Source of the DNA: Pyxicephalus adspersus
Taxonomy: Eukaryota > Chordata > Amphibia > Anura > Pyxicephalidae
NCBI RefSeq assembly: GCF_032062135.1
Contig: NC_092866.1
Location: 21,559,270-21,623,269, forward strand
DNA length: 64,000 nucleotides
Reading direction: 5' to 3'
Position numbers and translations under genes: made by a program. Under the pieces are notes generated by a model. That model was not told where the DNA came from. It did no database searches and was given only the letters and a program-made list of their open reading frames with translations. Every line of letters starts with the position of its first letter. Within the stretch, counting starts at the first letter, position 1. Below are positions 1 to 10,640 of this stretch, in pieces.

Positions 1-1000
1 ATACTGTGTAATATTAATAATAATATTCAAACTACTACGTATCTAAAACATTTTTGTGTTGGGTGAGCAGGGACTAAACCCAAGTCTCAAAGTAAACATC
101 CATTCAGTTTCTTCTTTCCCAGAGCTGCAGACAGTTGACACTGAAACAGGTGTCCTCATTGGGGGGAAATACCTTTGTCTCATGTCTTTTTTTTTTCTAC
201 CTCCTCTTTGTCCTGGACACAATTGTCACCAGAACAAATACAATGTGCGAATCTCTCCAGCCAGGACACTGACAGCAACCCAAATACTTCCCCAAAACAT
301 AAATGGGTTGCGTTAAAGCTAAACTCCAGGGATATTCCAAGACTACTTTTGAAGTGGAGCTCCCCTAGATTGCAGTTTATTAGGAAAGTTTTTGGGAGTG
401 CTGAAACAGGTACTAATGTTATTTTTCAATGGTGAAAACCTGGACAAAAACAGGCATTTAGCTTAGAAATTGCAGAGCAAGGCAAAGCTCAAAAAGTGTT
501 TTTGACAATATTGAACTTTAAGGCAATCCATTTATTTGATTGTGCTTCATAAAGCACCCAAAATGTGCCTGTGATAATATTGTCTAATGTAGCACACTAC
601 ATAGCATGGTAGAGCATTACGCCAGTGTTATAGTACACGGCAACTTATATCCAGTGACAAGGTACTTGGGTTTACCAACCAGAATGAAAAAGCACTACAT
701 CACACCAACCTGCTCTACTATCAGTTGTGGTAAGCCATGCTTTAACACAATGCTATGGTGTGCAGGGGCTTTAAATATCTTTTTAATTTACTAATTCCTA
801 AGAGCAATTGTCATACATCTGAAACCCAGATGGTATAATTAGAGGCAAGCATCAAAAGCAGCATCAAACAAATTCTAATCCTAGCATTCTACAGATGCGC
901 AGCAATTAAACGGTGGAAATATCTCAGAAGTCCAGGTGTAGAAGTAGAGAAACCTAGCGGATCCGGTAAAGAAAATATCAAAGTCCAAAAAAAAAAATGG
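1..1000. other. Intergenic, no gene recognised
   Basis: Short open frames overlap in several frames here with no splice context, domain or codon signal. Around 160-250 there is a weak relic of the repeat family seen better at 8815-9045 (a stretch reading like tgtcaccagaacaa followed by a gacagca motif). I see nothing else I can name. Confidence 0.5.
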
Positions 1001-1002
1001 AA

Positions 1003-1024
1003 ATATATATATATATATATATAT
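1003..1024. repeat. (AT)n microsatellite
   Basis: About eleven uninterrupted AT dinucleotides following an A-rich tract. Confidence 0.95.
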
Positions 1025-1080
1025 TCTAGTGCATTTGTAAAAAACTAGGGAGCACTTATTCAAAATGTAAGGCTATAATG

Positions 1081-1285
1081 GGCCTGATTTATTAAAGCTC
1101 TCAAAGGCTGGAGAGGATACACTTTCAAAGGTGAAGCTGAGTGATCCAGCAAAACTGGAATGGATCTGGAGGATTCAAAACATCCGCTAGCAAATAGCAA
1201 ATTCATTCAAGGTTTGCTGGATCACCCATCTTCACTGTTGTAAGTGTATCCTCTCCAGCCTTGGAGAGCTTTGATAAGTCAGGCC
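1081..1285. mobile_element. Palindromic MITE, copy 1 of 6
   Basis: The element starts ggcctgatttattaaagc, runs through gctggagaggatacac, and ends with the inverted complement (gtgtatcctctccagcc, then a degraded gcttt..tcaggcc). The two halves are near-complementary over almost their whole length, so a transcript would fold into one long hairpin. No coding capacity is visible. Five further copies lie at 25479, 47967, 54251, 56613 (half in the gap) and 61550. The superfamily is not determined because I cannot define a target-site duplication. Confidence 0.85.
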
Positions 1286-1798
1286 TGATGTGTCCAGAAT
1301 TAAAACCTTCAATCCATTGCATTCCCCGTACGCCAAAATCAGCCAGCAATAATTGTCACATCTTCACAAAATATTTGTCACATTGGGGTAGCTTGTATTA
1401 AATATCAAAATGGTACGAACAGCTGTGTCGCCTTGTAAAGAAACTCACATGTAGGTATTTCCCCTGGTGGTTTATATGCAAATCTAGTCAGCCAAAAAAA
1501 CAGCAGTGTCAGCAAAACTCACTCATTTCCTGCTTTGATAGAGGTATCTACGAAAAGACTGAGATGTTCATTTGTACCAAGTTCAGCTTTAAGAATGAGA
1601 CACCCAGCATAAAATAAAAGGAAACCAACTGGGAGAGTGGGAACCGCTCATAATATCCACAGAAGGAATGGCCAACCTGGGAGCAAAATTCTCACCAATA
1701 GTGCCTTCAAGAGATATAACTGATGTCAGGTGGTCTAGCTTTTTACAGTCCACCAGAAAATGAAATATTAGGTTTGAATAGACTAAACCTTTAGAGGT

Positions 1799-1925
1799 GT
1801 TCTCCCCAGCTCACCTTTCAGTAACCAACTGGCTGTTTTTGAATGATAACTGAAAAGTTGGCTCACAGTACAGGCCACCTCCTGTCTACAGCTTCCTCCC
1901 ACCCAGCTTAAAAAAAGTCTGCGGA
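1799..1925. repeat. Dispersed repeat relic (cccaccgggct family)
   Basis: A segment with agtaacca, a poly-pyrimidine stretch and cttcctcccacccagctta resembles two others at 6240-6375 and 9655-9800. These share the order 'gggctgccacc..ctac..ttcttcccacc(c)ggctta'. It is a degenerate non-coding interspersed repeat; the family name is unknown to me. Confidence 0.5.
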
Positions 1926-1966
1926 GAAAACTGCTTTAGGTCAAGTTTTGGCTGCAATTGATAGGA

Positions 1967-2162
1967 TACCCTGTTTCCCCGATGATAAGACACTGTCTTA
2001 TTTTTTTTTGAAGGCCAAAATATGCTCTAGGGCTTATTTTCAGGGGGATGCCTTATTTACCCATGAAGAAGACTACAGTACACAGTTATTGTTCAATTTT
2101 TACCTAAAAAGGGGGGGCTGTCTTATTTGATGGCCCTGCCTTATCATCGGGGAAACACGGTA
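1967..2162. mobile_element. 196 bp MITE with TACCGTGTTTCCCCGATGAT inverted ends
   Basis: The left end reads taccctgtttccccgatgat and the right end is its complement, ending atcatcggggaaacacggta; the termini match over about 22 bp with one or two mismatches. The interior is AT-rich and non-coding, although one frame stays open across it by chance. TA at each end could be part of a TA target duplication, as in Tc1/mariner/pogo elements, but this is inference. Confidence 0.85.
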
Positions 2163-2334
2163 GTGGATAGTGTTAAAAGGCATTACCTGAAGCTTTCCCA
2201 GTGTCCTTGTTTTTTTCTCCTAGGTAAGTAAGGGCCAGCAAGTGCTCTACATAGCTTCCTAAAAGAAATCAAAGCAACCTGCCTTATCAGGTCTGATCAA
2301 AGTAATGAGCTAACAGCAGTAAAGATTGAATGGG

Positions 2335-2660
2335 AGCTCAGAGCCTCCTGGGATACGTACATCATGAATCCAAAGAGGGTTCGGGCTGTTCCTTCTGCAC
2401 ATGCCTGAAGACCGAGCATGAGCAGAAGGAGCTTTTCAGTCACTGAAAAAAAAAAAAAAAAAAAAAAAGCAGGCTATGTCACCCGATCTCTTCTTCTGTC
2501 CTCTCGCCAGAAGAAGGAAAAAGATGGCGGTCCTCCGCTACTTTGTTCACACCAAGATGAGGGACCATATGGAAGACAGCTCCGGAGGGGTCAATGGAAA
2601 GTAAAGTTGAAGGCCTTTTTTTGTTTTTACTTTAGTTTCTCTTTAAAGAAACCCTATATG
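2335..2660. repeat. Dispersed repeat containing an A23 tract
   Basis: The segment contains gcacatgcctgaag, a 23-base A run at 2446-2468, a purine-rich aagatggcgg block and ends in actttagtttctctttaaag. Related arrangements (aagatggc.. then a T-rich run and ...ttctctttaaa) occur at 4790-5040 and 29245-29545. The open frame across it is not a gene: it spans the homopolymer and has no conserved motif. Confidence 0.6.
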
Positions 2661-3214
2661 ACTTCCGGAAGCTGCAGCTTCCTATGTCACCCCCACCCCA
2701 ACACACACAAACCTGCGCATGCTACAAAAATGGCAGCCTTTGGCATGTCTTTTAGCCATTTCTTGTGGCATGTACAGAAGGGAAAGCTGAAGTGTTCATA
2801 CACAGTGGGCAGGACATATGCCTTGTCAGACATAAAATGAAGCTTGTCTAGGTGAAAGGTCTGCTTTGAAAAGGTATTTTACTTTTAAGCTTTAAATATA
2901 TTTCACATTTGAAAACAATAAGTTGCTTAATCATTAACCAGCTAACAAAACCCTAAACTGCAACAATAGCCAAGAAAAACTCTAAAATACAAGTTAAATA
3001 TTAAACAGAAAAAGGAGGCTGATCATTTCAGGGGAAATATTACCTTTCTATGAAGAGGGAAAAAAAAAAGAAAGAATGATCCAAACAAACTTATCACACA
3101 TATTGCTTGTGGTAATAAATCTCCCCCCAGAAAACCTCCCCATTACGTAACTATAATTCTGCAGCACTGGAGGCAGAGAACCTAATGGTATACCAACCGA
3201 TATGGCCCCATTGC

Positions 3215-3290
3215 TCCATCTCCCCTCTCCATAGAAATGAACACTGATGTGTGTACTGTGCTTGTTCATTCTACTGTCACTGGAAACAAA
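3215..3290 (-). mobile_element. Degraded Harbinger-type MITE fragment
   Basis: Read on the minus strand, this carries the core seen at 30416, 53398 and 55140: a spaced 'gaa(c/t)(g/a)ag..gt(a)cacac' block followed by a ctatggag purine-rich stretch. The ends are lost. Confidence 0.45.
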
Positions 3291-3606
3291 CAGGAAAGAT
3301 TGTTGCCCACTATATAATTCTAGCATATGTAAACAATCTTATAATCCAAGCCTCCTTCTAAAGATTATACCTTCCAGCATACCCATGTATTATGATATCC
3401 ACATGACCAGTAATTGGTAAAGTTGACCATTTTATCCATATAAAGGATTTTGCTATCTGTTTTGGAAAATAAAAGTAGGTTCAAACGCACTGAAAACCCT
3501 AAAATAAGTTGATGAGTAACAACATCTTGTCATGATCCTCTTTTTTTTTTCTTGCACACAGAAGTGCCAGATAGACTTTTAGCTTGCCGCTGCAGCTGTA
3601 AATGGA

Positions 3607-4110
3607 AAGGAAGGCACGTTGAGAACGTCATCTGCCAACATAGGTGCAAAAGTGCAGAGCAGCGAGCGAGGAGGATGTTCTACAATACTTGGCAGTGTGT
3701 GCTCCTTCTCAGAGAGGGAGGAGGATGAAATGCACACAGCCTGCCCCAGAGAGAGAAGGATGAGACACTTCCTGTCTGTTACTGCTTTTCAGATCAAGTA
3801 GAGAGGATGTCTGCTACCATTACTGAACGGAAGGCCCTCACATTTCTAAAGCTGCTTGGACAAAAGAACTGTGAAAACAGTTTGCTCGTTAAAAGAGCAC
3901 GCAGATCGAGGAGCGACGTTTACCTGATCATTCTCTCCAAGTTATTTATGTGAGAGATCTGTTTTTTTGTGGCACACGGATTATCCTGTTCATTCTTCCA
4001 GACTGCACATGGAGCAGAGTTTTTCCTTGCTTTTTTTCCTTTTCCTTCCCAACATACTGTTGTATACAGACCTAGTATACAGAATTTGGGATCAGTTTAA
4101 TAAAATGTAA
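3607..4110 (+). other. Possible 3' exon with a 48-codon ORF
   Basis: A non-repetitive 500 bp segment. A pyrimidine-rich acceptor-like site (ctgcttttcag, ending at 3792) precedes an ATG at 3807 (A at -3). The ORF at 3807-3953 encodes 48 residues beginning MSATITERK, basic in the middle (KRARRSRSD) and ending in a hydrophobic stretch (VYLIILSKLF). AATAAA follows at about 4099. I recognise no family. It could equally be unannotated 3'UTR or chance, because a 48-codon ORF is not unusual in this length of DNA. No partner exon was found. Confidence 0.2.
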
Positions 4111-4410
4111 ATGTAAAATCTCTGAGTGATCTAAGTGATGCTGAAACTCTTGCAGCCTCTTTGTAGCCACATCCGGTCTACCTGCATGAATTGAATAAAT
4201 GGCAATTCCTAGTTGATGACAGTGTGCTCACTTGCATGAAGTACGGTAAAAAGGCTGCTTGTAGTTGTCATCAAAAGCCTATGTGACATTTGGAAGACAG
4301 AGATGGAGAGTTGTCACCCTATAGAAAAAGAAGTGCCGGAATGAGGATCCCCAGGCATTTTAATGAAAGCTGCAGGATTACCCATATTGAAAGGACATTA
4401 TCGTATAAAG

Positions 4411-4790
4411 CAGAGGTAGGCAAACTCCGGCCTTTAGGCCGGATACGGCCTAGCCAGTATTCAAATTCGGCCTAACGCCCCCTAAATATTTATTGTAGGA
4501 TACGGCCTAAATGAATTGTCTTGTTATAATAGGTTCCCAAGATCTTATCGATACAATCGAGTTCCTGCACAGTAACCCTAATTACTATGCCTAAAGAGCA
4601 GAAGCAACGCACAGCTACCAGTCTCCGGAAGGTTGACCTCGAAAGCTGTGTCTTCAACCCTGAATAGACTGATCAATTATTCTTCGTTCAACTCAGCAAC
4701 AAAGCCCTGTGTTTAGTGTGCAACGACACCGACAGCACCGCCCCAATTTTGCTCACAAAGCACAATTTGCCAATCTCACACATGCGCAAT
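4411..4790 (+). pseudogene. hAT-family transposase, 5' fragment, inactive
   Basis: The segment starts with an hAT-type terminus (cagaggtaggcaaactccgg). From the ATG at 4587 it reads MPKEQKQRTATSLRKVDL, then ESCVF, then an in-frame TAG at 4665-4667. It continues past the stop with FFVQLSNKALCLVCND and a later H (TKHNL). Order and spacing (RKVD, a short acidic gap, FF, then KALCLVC..) match the BED-type zinc-finger N-terminus of vertebrate hAT/Charlie-like transposases. Only about 65 codons survive. The catalytic RNase H-like domain is absent and the sequence runs into another repeat near 4790. It is a dead fossil: in-frame stop, 3' truncation. Confidence 0.7.
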
Positions 4791-5040
4791 TTTCTTTTTC
4801 TTCCTACGTCAGCCGATCTCGCGCCTGGGTCGGGTGACGTAGGATGAAGAACTCAGAAGAGAAGACAAAAGATGGCAGTGCCCTGAGTGCCAGCTCCGGG
4901 ACGGTTGCCAGGACAACGTGGGACCAGATGCCAGACACCCCCGGAGTGATCGGTCTGCCCTGCGGGATTGAAGGTAAGTGTGTTTTTGGGTTTTTTTGTT
5001 GTTTAGAGTATAGTTCCTCTTTAAAACTTCCCAGCAAGTC
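4790..5040 (+). repeat. Dispersed repeat with a donor-like end
   Basis: The segment runs from ttcctacgtcagccgatctc through aaaagatggcagtgccctg to gattgaaggtaagtgtg, then a T-rich stretch and tcctctttaaaac. The gaag|gtaagt is a perfect splice-donor consensus but lies in a repeat whose 3' end recurs at 2640-2660 and 29515-29545, so it is not evidence for a host exon. Overlapping open frames on both strands here are repeat shadows. Confidence 0.6.
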
Positions 5041-5800
5041 AGTGTGAACACATGAAAAATGACTGAACATGAGCCTATAAGATCCGCCCCTGTAAGCATT
5101 TCATAGGATGGGTTGGCAGTGCCCATTATCTACCTTTCCACCGATATACACTTCATTGGAACACAATGCATAACTTACACCCAGGTTCACAAGCAATCGT
5201 ATGTCTTCAGATACTAAGATCTGCAACTGGGACACCAAGATGCCAACAGGTGACACAAAGCCATACTTCATAACAGGAAATGTTACACCAGGCCTAGCAC
5301 TTGTTCTGTGTATGGTATGAAGTGGAGCCATGTAGGAACTCCTAAATAAGTTGACTTAACATGAAGTAGCCCTAATCCCATCTACATTCCGACACTGACC
5401 CAAACTAATCTACCCAACCTCTCCAGAGTTTATTACAAACCATGATCCAGGAATCAAATCTGCCAGTTGTCTAGACGGAGGAGGAGCTGTACTCCACCAT
5501 GGTCATAGGCAGCAAAATGGTACAAACTGAGTGCCTCTCTCAGGATGTACTACATTGTGCAGGTAAAGGCTGGGTTAGTTGAGGTCAGACCATTGGGGGA
5601 GGAAGAGGATTAAAGCCACTTAATTTAAAGCATACTGTCTTAAAATACCCATTCCACCTAACCCTGACATGTTTTGGTTCCTAGCAGATGCTGAAAGATA
5701 CCTGCCAGTTTGATTCTCTTAAGAGCTCTATTGTGGGATGTTTGAACTCGCTTCCTATGACACCTGCTGTGGACATTGTACAGGTTTTCTATTCCCTCTG

Positions 5801-6144
5801 ATATTATTATTACACAGTATTTACATAGCGCCGACTTATTACGCAGCGATGTACAAAGTCCAGTCCATGTCATGTCACTAGCTGCCTCTCTAAGGAGCTC
5901 ACAATCTAATGTCCCTACCATAGTCATATGTCATTAATGCAGTCTAAGGTCTATGTTGGCCAGGAGCCAATTAACCTAACTGCATGTTTTTGGGATGTGG
6001 GAGGAAACCAAAATACCCAGAAGAAACCCACACAAACACGGGGAGAACATACAAACTCCATTCAGATAACATCCTAGCAGGGATTTGAACCTGGGACCTA
6101 CCGCTGCAAAGGCCAGGGTGCTAACCTCTGAGCCACTGTGCAGC
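5801..6144 (-). mobile_element. tRNA-derived SINE, near full length
   Basis: On the minus strand the head carries an RNA polymerase III box A (tggctcagagg, from 6125-6135) and a perfect box B (ggttcaaatcc, from 6081-6091). A conserved body follows (ggttaattggct.., tagactgcattaatgacata, ..gtagggacattagattgtga..) and a short TAATAATAT tail. Family members: 16040-16235 (3' part) and 33474-34232 (split by an insertion). This copy shows the uninterrupted sequence (gcattaatgac) around the target used for the insertion at 33683. Confidence 0.8.
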
Positions 6145-6239
6145 CTGGTGGAGATGCACCGGAACATGGAAAACTCCCAAATGGCTGAGAACAAAGCCAA
6201 GAAAATGTCAGGAAGATCTTACCATTGCAGTGTTCAACA

Positions 6240-6375
6240 CAGAATTTTTTTAAAATCGGGTGGGAAGAAATTGTAGGCAGGTGGCAGCCCCTGTATTGTG
6301 ACCCTACTCTTCAGTAACCACCCAAAAACAGCCGGGTGGGTATAGAAAAGTGCCGGGTGGGGTGAGCCCAGCTAA
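6240..6375. repeat. Dispersed repeat relic (ccgggtgg family)
   Basis: Contains ggtgggaagaaattgtag, ggtggcagcccctgtatt, then cagccgggtgggtat and gtgccgggtgggg. It is the reverse-oriented relative of 9655-9800. Confidence 0.55.
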
Positions 6376-7000
6376 AATAAAAGGGTCTGGGAAGAACACT
6401 GCCATTGGAATATATAATCCTGGAGCTTACTTAGGGTACCAAGATCAACCAATAACAAAGGCTATTCTAAAATGGCCCTTAATTTTAAATATGTCACTGC
6501 CATCTTCTCTATCCTTACCTGTAGCTGTATAGAAGTTTTATGTATATACCCAATGATGACCATTATGTTAGGGAACTTGGTTTAAATTTTCAGAGTTTAA
6601 TCAAAATCTATTCCTAGTTTAAACAATTAATAAATTGACTGTGTGAAAGTCAATAATAAGCTTCAACACCAAACCCATTTTGTATCCATCTCCAGCCAAA
6701 TTTTCACTCTGTTTGCTTGAAACATGGAAACCCTATGGTTGAAAACAATACAGGTGTATAGACAGTGTCAGGAGATTTTGTTCTACTAAATTTGTACCTG
6801 CTCATCAAATAGGGGATGGAAAATGGACAATAGCATGGGAAATGGACAAATATAATACTTATCTAAGACCTAAATACCAAATCCCCCAAACTGGAGAGGA
6901 TCAGAAACAGTGGAAGTCACACAATCCAATTACTGTACTAGTTCAAAGTGCAAAAACAATATCCAAGGCCATCATATATATCCATGCTGCTTCAACCTAG
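6376..7000. other. Intergenic, nothing recognised
   Basis: AT-rich sequence with no open frame longer than about 60 codons. A good minus-strand donor-like site (cag|gtaagg) falls near 6516-6524 but I could not pair it with an exon. Confidence 0.5.
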
Positions 7001-7002
7001 AA

Positions 7003-7214
7003 GAGTGTTTCTCAACCAGAGTTCTCTGGAACCCCAAGATTCCCCCGTAGGGTTTACTGACACCAATGATCTATTTAGTTATCTGTAAGGGGACATTCTG
7101 CCCACTGACTATGACACTAAAGTACGATGGGCTGTGGATATAGTAATAGCAGGTTCCCTGAACACCTGAAAGGTATTTCAAGAATTCCCCATATAAAAAG
7201 GTTGAGAAACACTG
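7003..7214. mobile_element. hAT-type MITE
   Basis: The left end reads gagtgtttctcaaccagagt and the right end aaggttgagaaacactgacc, i.e. inverted 14-15 bp termini of the cagtgtttctcaacc type used by non-autonomous hAT elements. Interior non-coding. Confidence 0.85.
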
Positions 7215-7439
7215 ACCTAGAGTATCAGTAGCCTGAAACAAGTATGAAGCCAATACCATGTTGAGTTATTTTCCTAGTAATACATCAAATTGTGACATAA
7301 AGATGATACCCATAGAGCTTGTACAAGTTAGCCACCGCTGGTTCTATACAGTGATGGGTCCAATATTTGATGAGCTCCATGCCCACTTTCTAACACATGT
7401 ATAGTGCCTGAAATATGAAGAGGTTTAAACTTTGGTCAA

Positions 7440-7720
7440 TGCCAGTCATTCTCCACCAGGGTTTCATGGAACCCTCGAGTTCCTTAGAGGTTGCTAGAGT
7501 TGCTTGAGCTCTGGCACAGTTTTGTGGCCAATGCTGAGTCAGTAGCATGATACCCAAGTTCTTTTTAACTTTTTATCTGTATAAAGACGTTATTTCCACT
7601 GACAGTCAATGTTAAGTCCCCCCCCCCCACCCCCACCCCATTGACCTCCTATAGTTTTAGTGGAGACCTGAAAACTACTTCAAGGGACCCTCAGGAGTAG
7701 AAACAATGAAAAAGATAGAC
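7440..7720. mobile_element. Degraded hAT-type MITE with C-rich tract
   Basis: Same interior order as the element at 7003 (ccagtcattctccaccaggg, ctggaaccct.., ..tatctgtataaagac.., cactgacagtcaatg) but with eroded ends. A pure C run with CCCCACCCC follows at about 7618-7639. Confidence 0.6.
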
Positions 7721-8600
7721 CAATCTAAGTGGTTTAGAGTCAGTTCCTGTTATCTTGGCACTAACAACCAGACACCCCTGACATTATTCCCAACAGATCC
7801 ATCTACATTGGATTTTGGGTCTACTCTACGTGTTCCACCACTTCAAGCTGCCACTCTATAAAATACATCATTAACTGCACTCAACACAAAGATCTCACCA
7901 AAAGAGCCCCAAAAAATTGACTGTCACTGAAAAGAAGAACTTCTTGCAAAGCTCAAACATTAATAACCGTCCCAATGAACTCCATCTACAGGACACGATA
8001 ATTCGTAGTATTACTCTTAGAAAACTACTAGCTACCTGGCTGTTCCTGGCATTATTCTGAGTCCCCAAATGGAAACAAATAGATTTAGAAAAAGCAAAGT
8101 GGGAATTTTTAGAACAATTTAGAACTCAGACTCTCAATAAAAAATACAAATTGATATAAACTGCAGCACTTAAAGATAAAAGTTTATCTTACGGTTTACA
8201 ACATTAGCCCCCTAGCAAAGACCCACAAACACACATTGATCCTGCCAATAAAGTCCATATCCTGCAGTTTCCTGTGATTGGTAGGAAATTGTGGCTGTAC
8301 GATTCCTGAGGTTGTGGCTCCCACAATTCTTATCAATCAGTAACTGGCCACACCAAGTGGGCTGCTAAAACCTCTCACTTATGGATCCTGGTCAATCTTT
8401 GAGGGAGACAAAACATTGGGGAAATATGAATGTATGACTATTTTTATATTCTTCGGCCATCACAAAAACATGCAACAGGAAAATCTTTGAAAGACTTAAA
8501 TTTAAAATAATAAAGAAGCCCCACCACGTGGGCTGTGCCATTCAGCCATTTATAGACATTCCCTGGACAAGAAAGAAGTGAATGAATGTGAACAAAACAT
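7721..8600. other. Intergenic, nothing recognised
   Basis: No long open frame, no splice-bounded exon and no repeat I could name. Locally A-rich. Confidence 0.45.
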
Positions 8601-8604
8601 TGAC

Positions 8605-8745
8605 TGTGTTACCAAGTTTGTCAGGTTGCTAAAAGACACAAGTTCATCAAATTGAACCGCAACGAAAATAAACAAACATACTGGAAACCTGCATTACCTA
8701 GACAGATATAACTGATCCAGAGGAAGGTAAAAAAAAAACCCCTAG
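8605..8745 (+). repeat. Dispersed repeat (gacacaagttcatcaaattga family)
   Basis: Carries the motif order 'tcaggttgctaaaagacaca', 'agttcatcaaattgaac', '..cagaggaaggtaaaaaaaa'. Copies with the same order are at 38318-38432 and 51285-51435. Probably the 3' tail of a retroposon, ending in an A-rich tract. Confidence 0.65.
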
Positions 8746-8814
8746 AAAGCAACCTGCTGCATCCAAACACATAATATGTATACACAGAAATCTCAGACCA
8801 AACTATCAGCCCTC

Positions 8815-9045
8815 ACTTCCTGTCAGGCTGACAACGTTTACCAGATAGGAAGTTAGGGGAACGCTACAACAGCAGCAGAGAGAAAAGCATGGGGAGGCTA
8901 GGCCCGTCAGATTTATATTGTGGTCTGTGTCTCTGTTGCAGCTTTCCCCTCACTTCCTGTCTGATAAATGTGTTGTCACCAGAACAGGAAGTGAGGCCCA
9001 GACAGCAGTAAAAGCCAGACAGGGATTGCAATCCTTTAAAATTCT
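8815..9045. repeat. Dispersed repeat (cacttcctgtctgataa family)
   Basis: Contains two inverted cacttcctgtc../..gacaggaagtg blocks plus gtgttgtcaccagaacagga and a cagcagtaaaagccagacag end. A related segment lies at 16236-16375 and weaker relics at 160-250, 9490-9590 and 10380-10640. Confidence 0.6.
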
Positions 9046-9225
9046 ATTCAAAACCAAAATAATCGTTTTGTCTTGATGTATAGTTTAGTAAACTGTACCA
9101 CGAAGGTCCTATGGTTTGCCCAATAAGAACATGGGTTATTTTTCTTGAATGAACCCTCAATGCCCACTTCTGGGTAAATATTAACTCCCCTACCCCACCT
9201 CAAATAATATATTACACCATATTAT

Positions 9226-9480
9226 CTACACCACATTCATCATGCACTGTACTTTCCAGTGTAGTGGCCACTGATCCTGTACTCCAGAGCTGGCCAGTTC
9301 CTTTGACCAGAAGAATTTAAATTGGAGAGTGATGTGACCAAGATTCAGACTCCTATTAATGTCTATATCCTCGCTGGGAGATTTCCTGTCCACGAAAGAA
9401 AATCTCTCTAATGTGAGGTCCCGACTATGATCCATGGACCTGGTGACAACCTTAACAACCTGAAAGACTTTACTGGTCAC
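9226..9480 (-). other. 84-codon open frame, not recognised
   Basis: A minus-strand frame starting MTSKVFQVVKVVTRS stays open for 84 codons. It has no signal peptide, membrane segment or recognisable domain and no convincing splice sites. I list it only because it is not an obvious shadow of a named repeat. It may be chance or an unclassified transposon remnant. Confidence 0.12.
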
Positions 9481-9654
9481 CTAGACAAATGCCATCAGCT
9501 TTCCCAGCCCCCGGCTGTAGTCTGAGGGTGACAACATTGCTCCTTCATAGATAGGATAGAGTGAGGGTTGTCACCCTGGGACAGAGAGCTTAATTCACTA
9601 GATGAAAATGATCGGAGGTTATCAGAGCTACCTCCTTTCAAAATGCAGTGTCCT

Positions 9655-9800
9655 TGCAGTGTCCCTTTTAGCCGGGCGCACTGGCCAACATTTTTTAGTA
9701 CCCACCGGGCTGTTTACTGATAAGCTGGGTCATAATACAGGGGCTGCCACCCATCTACAATTTCTTCCCACCGGCTTAAACCAATTTCTGGGTTAAACAG
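9655..9800. repeat. Dispersed repeat relic (ccgggctg family)
   Basis: Contains tagccgggcgcactggcc, cccaccgggctgtttactg, caggggctgccacccatcta and tcttcccaccggcttaaacc. Relatives at 1799-1925 and 6240-6375. Confidence 0.55.
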
Positions 9801-10135
9801 TGAAAATGCCAGTTGTCTGGCTGTCACTCTGACTCACTGGCACTCTGGGCAAGAAAGAGAATACAGCCTACAAATGTCGGACGTCCTTATCTACATAACT
9901 GCTGGATCAGAGCCAAAGTTCTGGCTGAGAGTAAGATGACAGCAAAGGCAGAATCACTTCCTGGGAGAAGCACAGAGGCTGCCACTGCTGGGATCGCCCG
10001 CTCACTGGCTGTCACTAAACCTCCAGCTTCAGTCTGCCACCAACCCAGAATTAGGCAGGAAGCACTGAAGCTAGGGGCTAAACAGAGCAGCCAATCAGGA
10101 GGCCAGGATCATATGGTGCAAGTCTGTCCAATTTA
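9801..10135 (+). other. Moderately GC-rich flank, open frame rejected
   Basis: A 107-codon frame is open across 9813-10136, but its product is low in structure and matches no family. The segment looks like repeat-derived sequence (gcagccaatcaggaggcc, ggcaggaagcactgaag). Confidence 0.3.
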
Positions 10136-10143
10136 ACACTTAC

Positions 10144-10240
10144 CTCCCCATGCTGCCGATGCCAGGCGGTGCTGCTGGTGGTCCCTCGGTTCTCCTTCAC
10201 ATATGTGGAGACGTCACATTCACTCCCATGAAGAGCCGGT
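10144..10240 (-). CDS. Candidate start-codon exon, minus-strand gene
   Basis: Read on the minus strand, an acceptor (gcgtctatag) opens a 97-base exon that ends catcggcagcATGGGGAG followed by gtaagtg. The ATG (10151-10149) has A at -3 and G at +4, close to the best vertebrate context, and the donor gag|gtaagt is a perfect consensus. Only eight coding bases (ATG GGG AG) fall in the exon, so the product starts Met-Gly and continues in an exon I could not locate to the left. An upstream ATG from exon 1 (11460) would be terminated inside this exon (TGA), a possible uORF. The acceptor's pyrimidine tract is only moderate. Function unknown. Confidence 0.4.
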
Positions 10241-10379
10241 CTATAGACGCATAAAATACAGATTATTCATAGGAGCAATCGGGGGTCACTCCAGGCCGGC
10301 CAATAAGGAGCCAGAAGGCATGCTGTGCCAGTGTGTGCCATCGGTGACTATCAGTCGCTGATTCTGTATATTGCAGCCT

Positions 10380-10640
10380 TTTCTATTTTTCCCCTATAGA
10401 AGGGATGCTGCTTGCACTTCCTGTCCATGTGACAACATTCACTGTACTTGATCTGTAAAGAAGCATTGTTGTCACCCCTAGAACAAGACTACAGAACAAC
10501 CCCCTCTTTATCATTTCCTTAACATAAGCGGAGGGGTTTTGTAGTCCCAATAATCTGCTGTTCTAGAGTGACATTGCTGCTCTTTTATACATGCAGTGCA
10601 GAAAATGTTGTCAAGGCCAGGAAGTGTGTTATTGGCAGGA
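10380..10640. repeat. Relics of the cacttcctgtc repeat
   Basis: gcttgcacttcctgtccatgt with gacaacatt, and later ggccaggaagtgtgttattg, resemble the 8815-9045 family in both orientations. A 63-codon minus-strand frame here with a signal-like start (10511-10702) lies inside these relics and was not accepted as a gene. Confidence 0.4.

Noticed and set aside
2418..2840. 140-codon plus-strand frame.
   Set aside because: Runs through a 23-base A tract and a dispersed repeat; no motif.
4805..5126. Perfect plus-strand donor gaag|gtaagt with open frames.
   Set aside because: Part of a dispersed repeat with relatives at 2335 and 29246.
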